Shown: piece after piece, positions 1 through 4,694 of the stretch | How the letters are laid out: each line of letters opens with the position of its first letter | Position numbering within the stretch: the first letter of the stretch is position 1 | Source of the DNA: Gemmatimonadota bacterium | GTDB lineage: Bacteria; Gemmatimonadota; Gemmatimonadetes; Palauibacterales; Palauibacteraceae | Length of the DNA: 11,361 nt | Assembly: GCA_016649455.1 (NCBI GenBank) | Contig: JAENXO010000040.1 | Span: forward strand, 1 to 11,361 | Direction: 5' to 3' | Translations under genes and position numbers: made by a program | Notes under the pieces: model-generated | What the model was told of the DNA's origin: nothing | The model's input: only the letters and a program-made list of their open reading frames with translations | The model's database searches: none

Positions 1-1305
1 CAGATCCGAGCGCTGGCGCAGATGTACGGCGACCAGGGCCGCGGCACGGTCAGCACCTGGTGCATGGGCGTGAACCAGCACACGCGCGGCACCTGGATGA
101 ACAACCTGATCACCGACCTGCACCTGATCACGGGGAAGATCAGCCGTCCGGGCTCGAATCCGTTCAGTCTCACGGGTCAGCCGTCGGCCTGCGGCACCGT
201 GCGCGAGGTCGGGACGCTGGCACATCGGCTGCCGGCCGACATGGTCGTGATGAACCCGGACCACCGGGCGAAAGCCGAGGAGATCTGGGACGTGCCCGAG
301 GGCACGATCAGCCCGAAGCCCGGCCTTCACACGATGGACATGTTCCGCGCCTTCATGCGCGGCGAGGTGAAGGTGATGTGGACGCAGACCACGAACCCGT
401 GGGTCAGCATCCCCAACCTGAGCCGCATCGAGCGCGAGCCGGGCGACGGCCGGTTCCTGATCGTGAGCGACATCTACCCGACCCCCTCGACCGCGGTGGC
501 CGACCTGGTGCTCCCGTCCGCGGCCTGGGTCGAGCGCGAGGGCATCTTCGGCAACTCCGAGCGCCGCACGCAGCACTGGCACAAGGCCGTGGATCCGCCG
601 GGCGAGGCGACCGAAGACGCGTGGCAGATCGTCGAAGTCGCGAAGCGCATGAGGATGGGAAACCTGTTCCCGTGGGAAGGCGACTGGCACAAGCCGATGT
701 ACGAGGAATACCGCAGCTTCACGCTCGGCCTCGGCAAGGATCTGGCCTCGTACGAGCAACTCGAACAGACGCGGGGCATGATCTGGCCCGTGGTGGACGG
801 CGTCGAGACCCGGTACCGCTACGCGGCGGGGTATGACCCGTACGTGAAGAAGGAGCGGGGCGTCCACTTCTACAAGGCCAAGGGCTACGGGGAGAAGGCC
901 GCGTTCTGGATCCGCCCGTATCACCGGCCCGCCGAGATGCCGGACGACGAGTATCCGTTCTGGCTGTGCACGGGCCGAGTGCTCGAGCACTGGCACACGG
1001 GCTCGATGACGCGTCGGGTCAAGCAGCTGCACCAGGCGGTGAGCGAAGGTTACGTGGAGATGAACCGCGTGGACGCCCAGCGACTCGGGATCGGGCCGGG
1101 ACAGATGGTCCGCGTAAAGAGCCGGCGGGGCGAGCTCGAACTTCCGGCCATGATCGATGGCCGGGGTGAGCCGCCGCAGGGCTCAGTGTTCATTCCGTTC
1201 TTCGACGAGTCGCGGCTGCCGAATGTCCTGACGCTCGATGCGATGGACAACATCTCGAAGGAACCGGACTACAAGAAATGCGCGGTTCGACTGGAGCGTG
1301 CGTGA
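1..1305 (+). CDS. napA: Periplasmic nitrate reductase catalytic subunit NapA, C-terminal part (5' end outside the window)
   Basis: This is the C-terminal 434 residues of the molybdopterin-dependent periplasmic nitrate reductase, which reduces nitrate to nitrite using electrons from NapB. The reading frame is open from base 1, and the true start with the Tat signal and the N-terminal 4Fe-4S site lies upstream. From memory of E. coli NapA, the match is close along the whole length. Examples are the stretch with FSLTGQPSACGT followed by REVGT, HRLPADMVV, LPxAxWVEREG, the segment around NxERRTQ, the TGRVLEHWHTGSMTRRV motif of the cofactor-binding C-terminal domain, the SRRGE turn, and a C-terminus with KKCAV as in the family. 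Relative to E. coli, a variable insert near residues 215-245 is shorter. The stop TGA overlaps the ATG of the next gene by one base, so translation is probably coupled. No napC, napG or napH is seen downstream, so the quinol-side electron donor must be encoded upstream or elsewhere. Confidence 0.96.
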   Translation, partial: QIRALAQMYGDQGRGTVSTWCMGVNQHTRGTWMNNLITDLHLITGKISRPGSNPFSLTGQPSACGTVREVGTLAHRLPADMVVMNPDHRAKAEEIWDVPEGTISPKPGLHTMDMFRAFMRGEVKVMWTQTTNPWVSIPNLSRIEREPGDGRFLIVSDIYPTPSTAVADLVLPSAAWVEREGIFGNSERRTQHWHKAVDPPGEATEDAWQIVEVAKRMRMGNLFPWEGDWHKPMYEEYRSFTLGLGKDLASYEQLEQTRGMIWPVVDGVETRYRYAAGYDPYVKKERGVHFYKAKGYGEKAAFWIRPYHRPAEMPDDEYPFWLCTGRVLEHWHTGSMTRRVKQLHQAVSEGYVEMNRVDAQRLGIGPGQMVRVKSRRGELELPAMIDGRGEPPQGSVFIPFFDESRLPNVLTLDAMDNISKEPDYKKCAVRLERA

Positions 1306-1868
1306 TGCGCGTCCCGGTGAAGCTGATCGGACTCGCCGCGCTGATCGCGGCGGGGTGTGCCGATACGGGCAAGGTGGAGGTCCCGGACCACGAGGGAGCG
1401 CTCAAGTCCTCGGCCGCCGTACGAGCCGAACGGCGAGCCTATGACGGCGCGCCGCCCACCATCCCGCACGGAGACTTTGGCGCCAATTGCAGTAACTGCC
1501 ACAACGAGCGCGGCCGCTCGGTGTCGGGCGTGGGATTCGCGCCTGCTTCACCACACGTGGCCACGCGGTACGCAGGCGGGACAATGCGCTGCCGGCAGTG
1601 CCACGTGTTCCAGGAAACGGACGGGCTGTTCGTCGCCACATCGTACGAGGGTGTACCGCAGGATCTCGCGGCCGGTGACCGGGCCACCCCTGGGGCGCCA
1701 CCGAGGATCCCGCACCGGGTCCTGATGAGGGAGAACTGCGCGGCGTGCCACGACGGTCCCGGGGCGCGAGAAGGGATCCGAACGGATCATCCCGAGCGCA
1801 CGCGGTGCCGGCAGTGTCACGTTCCGATCGAATCGAGCGGCGAGTTTACCAGCGAACCGGGGAAGTAG
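1305..1868 (+). CDS. napB: NapB-like nitrate reductase cytochrome c subunit, lipoprotein with four haem sites (two tandem dihaem units)
   Basis: The 187-aa product should pass electrons to NapA. ATG at 1305 overlaps the napA TGA, with GGAG at 1293-1296 as ribosome binding site; an in-frame ATG at 1278 lies inside napA and is less likely. Residues 1-17 are a signal peptide ending in AAG before Cys18, which looks like a lipobox (Ala at -3, not the ideal Leu), so the protein is probably membrane-anchored. There are four CXXCH haem sites: C62-H66, C96-H100, C145-H149 and C168-H172. Ordinary NapB has two. The layout repeats: PPTIPH, NCxxCH, a lone His (H84), RCRQCHV, then PPRIPH, NCxxCH, a lone His (H162), RCRQCHV. 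The lone histidines H55, H84, H137 and H162 are exactly enough to complete four bis-His haems. NapA adjacency supports the nap role; the tetrahaem reading is inferred from motifs. Confidence 0.88.
   Translation: MRVPVKLIGLAALIAAGCADTGKVEVPDHEGALKSSAAVRAERRAYDGAPPTIPHGDFGANCSNCHNERGRSVSGVGFAPASPHVATRYAGGTMRCRQCHVFQETDGLFVATSYEGVPQDLAAGDRATPGAPPRIPHRVLMRENCAACHDGPGAREGIRTDHPERTRCRQCHVPIESSGEFTSEPGK
1590..1822 (+). repeat. Direct repeat inside the napB-like gene
   Basis: Bases 1590-1606 and 1806-1822 match at 16 of 17 positions (TGCCGGCAGTG, one mismatch, CACGT). They lie 216 bases (72 codons) apart and both encode the RCRQCHV haem site. Weaker similarity exists at the two PPxIPH segments near 1448 and 1694. 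The span given covers both copies. The DNA-level similarity fits a tandem duplication of the dihaem unit, with about 11 residues lost between the two haem sites of the second unit. Confidence 0.7.
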
Positions 1869-1870
1869 TC

Positions 1871-2452
1871 ATGACCGGACTTCCGGATGTCATCGAGCTG
1901 GACCTGCTGGAAGAAGCGACGCGCCTGTGGGCGGGTGCCCAATCTGCCCGCGCGGCTGCCGACGACGACATCGTAGCGCTGTGTGAGTCCCTCGACCTGG
2001 GCCTGCACGCGGCCGAGATCTTCGTCATCCGTCTGCTCCAGCCGGTTCGCGACCGCTTCCCCGCAACCATCGGCCTGCAGCTCGAGCTTCCGAACCCCGA
2101 GGTGGAGCCCAACCGGGACGGCATGACCATCCCGCATACGCTGCAGTTTCACGACATCGTCGATCTGCTCAGCGCCGAGAGTCTCAAGTGCGTAAGCCCG
2201 GGTATGCACCGCGGCTGGGAGGACCGCCGCTTCTCCTGTCGCCGGTCCCGGGTGACGGCTCAGGCAGCCATCTGCGTGACGCTGGACGCCTCCGACCAGT
2301 CTGACTTGCTGGTGCTCGCGGCCTACCGCAACCGGCTGTTCCGGTATCCGCCGCCGGTGCGCATCGTCCCTTCGGAGATCGAAGATGCGTACGGAGCGCT
2401 CGACCGCCTGGTCGAGCGTCTGCAGGGCGCGAAGAGCGCGGAACAGGAGTAG
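1871..2452 (+). CDS. Protein of unknown function in the nap operon (193 aa)
   Basis: I do not recognise this family. ATG at 1871 comes 2 bp after the napB stop and has a good ribosome binding site (GGGGAAG at 1859-1865, 5 bases before the start). The frame stays open upstream inside napB, but that part is arginine-rich shadow sequence. The protein is acidic at its N-terminus (residues 1-40 rich in Asp, Glu, Leu and Ala, probably helical). A conserved-looking middle follows, with a Pro-rich stretch around LPNPEVEP and IPHTLQFHDI, then a Cys/Arg patch (CVSPGMHRGWEDRR). The C-terminal helix around SEIEDAYGALDRLVERLQ could form a coiled coil. I see no signal peptide, membrane segment or haem motif, so it should be cytoplasmic. 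It is much longer than NapD (about 90 aa) and does not look like it. Position suggests a role in NapA maturation or in sensing, but this is inference only. Confidence 0.8.
   Translation: MTGLPDVIELDLLEEATRLWAGAQSARAAADDDIVALCESLDLGLHAAEIFVIRLLQPVRDRFPATIGLQLELPNPEVEPNRDGMTIPHTLQFHDIVDLLSAESLKCVSPGMHRGWEDRRFSCRRSRVTAQAAICVTLDASDQSDLLVLAAYRNRLFRYPPPVRIVPSEIEDAYGALDRLVERLQGAKSAEQE
2445..2449 (+). promoter_or_regulatory. Ribosome binding site that fixes the TTG start of the Rrf2 gene
   Basis: AGGAG lies 6 bases before TTG at 2456 and overlaps the end of the upstream gene, whose stop is TAG at 2450-2452. No in-frame ATG or GTG near the expected Rrf2 N-terminus competes. Family alignment also wants the start here, because Rrf2 proteins begin a few residues before the YALRAAVFL helix. 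Confidence 0.7.
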
Positions 2453-2455
2453 AGT

Positions 2456-2866
2456 TTGCTCTCGAGGACGCAGGAATACGCGCTACGCGCAGCCGTGTTT
2501 CTCGGACGCAGCTATGGGGAAGGGCCGCTCCGGACGTCTGAACTGGCCACGAGCACGGGCATCCCCCGGAACTACCTGTCCAAGATCCTGCACCAGATGG
2601 CTCAGAACGGACTCGTGGACTCGGAGCGCGGTCGCCGCGGCGGCGTCGCGCTCAGCCGTGATCCCGACAGTATCACGCTGGACCAGGTCATCGCTTCGTT
2701 CCTGCCCGCCAACGAGCCGAATCGGTGCGTGCTCGGAAGACCCGAGTGCTCGGACGAGTTTCCTTGTGGCGCTCACGAGAGCTGGAAGAAGATCAAAGAG
2801 CAGACCGAGTCGTTCTTCGGGACGACCTCGATCGCCGACGTGATGGCCGAGACGCCCCTGCCCTGA
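2456..2866 (+). CDS. Rrf2-family transcriptional regulator with a three-cysteine Fe-S-type motif
   Basis: This 136-aa protein is a winged-helix Rrf2 regulator of the group that includes IscR, NsrR and RirA. The N-terminal helix (residues 5-18, EYALRAAVFLG) and the helix-turn-helix (about 27-57, SELATSTGIPRNYLSKIL) are typical. The wing carries RGRRGGVALSRDP, and the dimerisation helix follows. Cysteines C91, C98 and C104 lie in the region where IscR has C92, C98 and C104. Here the spacing is C-x6-C-x5-C, followed by H107 and W110 as often seen in the family. Binding of a 2Fe-2S or 4Fe-4S cluster is therefore likely but not shown. It starts with TTG 3 bp after the preceding gene, so it is probably cotranscribed with napA-napB. 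That context suggests control of nap by NO, redox state or iron; NsrR is the closest functional analogy. The specific sensor type cannot be told from sequence. Confidence 0.92.
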   Translation: MLSRTQEYALRAAVFLGRSYGEGPLRTSELATSTGIPRNYLSKILHQMAQNGLVDSERGRRGGVALSRDPDSITLDQVIASFLPANEPNRCVLGRPECSDEFPCGAHESWKKIKEQTESFFGTTSIADVMAETPLP

Positions 2867-2878
2867 CCCTCCGTCAGG
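2862..2878. terminator. Small convergent hairpin between the Rrf2 and channel genes (weak)
   Basis: CCTGAC (2862-2867) and GTCAGG (2873-2878) form a perfect 6-bp stem with a 5-base loop. The hairpin contains both convergent stop codons (TGA at 2864-2866 on +, TCA at 2874-2876 read as TGA on -). It is too short and lacks a T-run, so it may be a weak bidirectional terminator or chance. Confidence 0.3.
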
Positions 2879-3989
2879 AGCGAATGAAGTAGTACGCCAC
2901 CATCAGGGCGATCGCTGACAGGTAACCCAGCGGGAACAGCCAGCGGCAGATTCTGTCCAGGCGATTCCCGACAGTCCGGTCGCCCCGTCTGTCCAGCGCT
3001 CCGACTCTGAGGTTGACGATCACTCCCGCCACCAGGGTCAGATAATTGATCAACAGAAAGCTGCTGAGGATCGTGAAATAGGGGATTCGAGGCAGCATGT
3101 CGGACACGACGATCTGAAACGCTACGACGGTGAGAATCGCGACGAACGATATTGACATCCGATCGCCGAGCGACTCCGCGTCCATCCAGAACACCGACCA
3201 ACTCAAACCCACCAGGATGAGCAGTGGAAGCACGATCACTCGAAGCAGGAATCCGGAGCTACGGTGGATTGGAAACTCAAACGCCACCGCTGATACCAGC
3301 TCCTCGCGACCCGACGTGAACTTCGACTGGTAGATCCGGTCTTCCGCCGTGAGCGCCTCCAGTCTCCACTGAGTCACGCTGACGCTGGAACTGCCTCCGG
3401 TCCGGTCCGGATCCGCCGCGAGCTGCACCTCTGACGCGTCGAAGCCCAGGACCTCGAACACGACTTCGAACCTTTGCCGGTCGAACGGAATCCGGCGCAG
3501 ATCCATGGGCACTTCGGCCACTGCCTGCATTTCTTCCACGTACGTGATGTTGCCGTCGGGCAGGATGCGGAGAACCACGCCCTGCCGCTCGTAATGACCC
3601 GACTCATTCCGCAGCACCAGCTGGGGCCACCAGCCCGTAGCCAGCTCCGAGAACTGGTAGTCGCCCTGGTATACCTTCTCCGAAGTCCCTTCCTCGACTG
3701 GATCGAAGCGCTGCCTTTCATCGTACCAGCTGAGCGTGAGGACCCCTTCGAATTCGAACGTCTTCTGTCCGTCGTCGATCTCTACGATATCGGCCAGGAA
3801 AAAGCCCACGCCGATCTGGACGGGTCGCTCGGTATCCGGTGGTCCTTGCAGTCGCACCTGGGCGGAACCGGTCGTTGAACCGAGCGCCAGGAACAGGCCG
3901 GCCACGGCGAGAACTCGGTATCGGGATCGCTTCAAGGTCTTTCTCACGGTGTCGCGGGACGCACGGACTCTCCTGGACAGGCATTCCAT
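2874..3989 (-). CDS. Prokaryotic pentameric ligand-gated ion channel (Cys-loop receptor family, Cys-less)
   Basis: The protein resembles GLIC and ELIC. Numbering is from ATG at 3989 (371 aa). A signal peptide ends near residue 43 (hydrophobic core VLAVAGLFLAL, then GSA). The extracellular beta-sandwich covers about residues 50-243. It contains the WWPQLVLRN motif (120-128) and the loop MDLRRIPFDRQ (162-172), which matches the eukaryotic Cys-loop but lacks the two cysteines, as in bacterial members. Four membrane helices follow: M1 about 245-268 with its conserved proline, pore-lining M2 about 275-296, M3 about 303-326 after the LPRIPY turn, and M4 about 349-369. It should form a homopentameric channel in the inner membrane with the ligand domain in the periplasm; the ligand is unknown. 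Start is uncertain: TTG at 3935 gives a tidier signal peptide (M-KRSRYR), and GTG at 4079 would place the start inside a palindrome. None has a strong ribosome binding site. Confidence 0.92.
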   Translation of the reverse strand: MECLSRRVRASRDTVRKTLKRSRYRVLAVAGLFLALGSTTGSAQVRLQGPPDTERPVQIGVGFFLADIVEIDDGQKTFEFEGVLTLSWYDERQRFDPVEEGTSEKVYQGDYQFSELATGWWPQLVLRNESGHYERQGVVLRILPDGNITYVEEMQAVAEVPMDLRRIPFDRQRFEVVFEVLGFDASEVQLAADPDRTGGSSSVSVTQWRLEALTAEDRIYQSKFTSGREELVSAVAFEFPIHRSSGFLLRVIVLPLLILVGLSWSVFWMDAESLGDRMSISFVAILTVVAFQIVVSDMLPRIPYFTILSSFLLINYLTLVAGVIVNLRVGALDRRGDRTVGNRLDRICRWLFPLGYLSAIALMVAYYFIRS

Positions 3990-4063
3990 ATAACAGCCGA
4001 ACGGCTTGACATCGAGTCCGCCATGATCGACTTTGTTTTTCAGAGTTGTTTGGTTACGAGTGT

Positions 4064-4079
4064 GTGAAGGTACCTTCAC
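4064..4079. promoter_or_regulatory. Perfect 16-bp palindrome, candidate operator
   Basis: GTGAAGGTACCTTCAC reads the same on both strands. It lies in the divergent region between the channel gene and the small membrane ORF, 18 bp before the ATG at 4098, next to an A/T-richer stretch (4030-4056). A winged-helix regulator is encoded about 200 bp downstream. These facts make it a good operator candidate for a dimeric regulator, though no -35/-10 pair stands out beside it. Confidence 0.45.
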
Positions 4080-4097
4080 GAAGTGGAGAAGCCCGCC

Positions 4098-4238
4098 ATG
4101 ACTATCACCGATCTGAAGGTTACAGAGCGAAATGCGTTCCGTGCGACGGCCGATGACGGATTGTGGGATCTGATGATTGCGAGCTTCGTGGCGATGTTCG
4201 CCATCGCTCCCCTGCTCAGCGGTTCGCTCGAGTCATGA
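4098..4238 (+). CDS. Small membrane protein, possibly the truncated head of a larger family (46 aa)
   Basis: ATG at 4098 is preceded by GGAGAAG (4085-4091). The product starts with a short polar segment (MTITDLKVTERNAFRATADD). It then has GLWDLMIASFVAMFAIAPLL, one likely membrane helix, and stops at TGA 4236-4238. The DGLWD-plus-helix pattern reminds me of the start of larger multi-helix membrane proteins that sit next to HTH_34 regulators. That comparison is from memory and uncertain. No membrane-like continuation is visible in any frame before the next gene at 4281, so if it is a remnant, the rest has been deleted. The next gene is in the same frame, separated by one stop and 42 bases. It may be a real small protein or a decayed gene. 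Confidence 0.5.
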   Translation: MTITDLKVTERNAFRATADDGLWDLMIASFVAMFAIAPLLSGSLES

Positions 4239-4280
4239 GCGGCAGCGGGGCTGCAGACGAACCGAGGACGGCGGGGAACG

Positions 4281-4607
4281 GTGTCTGACCGGCCGGACAG
4301 TCACGGGACCAACCCGCTGAGCGACATCGACCCACTGGTCCACGCCCCGGCGAGACTGATGTTGCTCACGCAGCTGTATGTCGTGGAGGCCGCCGACGCC
4401 ACGTTCCTGGTCAACCGGACGGGGCTGACGTGGGGCAACTTCTCGACCCACATGGGCAAGCTCGAACAGGGCGGCTACGTCGAAGTCGAGAAGAGCTTTC
4501 GAGGCAAGAAGCCGCTCACGATGATCCGGCTTACCGACAGCGGCAGGCGCGCCTTCCAGGAGTACCGCGCGAGCATGCAACGAGCGCTGGGCGAGTTGCC
4601 GGAATGA
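4281..4607 (+). CDS. Winged-helix transcriptional regulator (HTH_34 type)
   Basis: This 108-aa protein is a small DNA-binding regulator, related in fold to ArsR/MarR proteins. After a polar N-terminus, the stretch DPLVHAPARLMLLTQLYVVE (residues 17-36) forms helix 1, as in the family. The recognition region is TGLTWGNFSTHMGKLEQGGY (47-66). The wing follows with VEVEKSFRGKKPLTMIRLT (67-85), then a C-terminal dimerisation helix (86-106) ending in LGELPE. GTG at 4281 is chosen because GGGGA (4273-4277) precedes it and the next in-frame Met (residue 27) would cut off helix 1. I see no metal-binding cysteines. In related loci such regulators are often paired with a membrane protein; here the partner would be the short ORF just upstream. 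Autoregulation through the palindrome at 4064-4079 is possible but unproven. Confidence 0.85.
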   Translation: MSDRPDSHGTNPLSDIDPLVHAPARLMLLTQLYVVEAADATFLVNRTGLTWGNFSTHMGKLEQGGYVEVEKSFRGKKPLTMIRLTDSGRRAFQEYRASMQRALGELPE

Positions 4608-4627
4608 AGCGGGATGAGCTGAACGCG

Positions 4628-4659
4628 GAAGCGCCCGGCCAACCTCGACCGGGCGCTTC
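4628..4659. terminator. Bidirectional hairpin between the regulator and the M16 peptidase gene
   Basis: GAAGCGCCCGG (4628-4638) pairs perfectly with CCGGGCGCTTC (4649-4659), an 11-bp G/C-rich stem with a 10-base loop. It lies 20 bp after the regulator stop and 35 bp after the M16 stop on the other strand, the right place to end both transcripts. There is no T-run on either side, so it may stop RNA polymerase poorly by itself or mainly protect 3' ends. Confidence 0.75.
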
Positions 4660-4694
4660 GATAGCGGAAGATGGTCAAGCCGCCTGGCCGGCCC

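Noticed and set aside
60..836. Long + strand frame of 258 codons over napA
   Set aside because: It is rich in Arg, Gly, Pro and His, as expected from a high-GC shadow frame, while the other frame matches NapA throughout.
1745..1870. Upstream extension of the unknown gene into napB
   Set aside because: The extension is an Arg-rich shadow of the napB haem region. ATG at 1871 has a good ribosome binding site at normal spacing.
4006..4034. TTGACA at 4006-4011 on + as a -35 box
   Set aside because: The hexamer is perfect but the sequence 16-18 bp later (GACTTT) is a poor -10, and no gene start fits before 4098.
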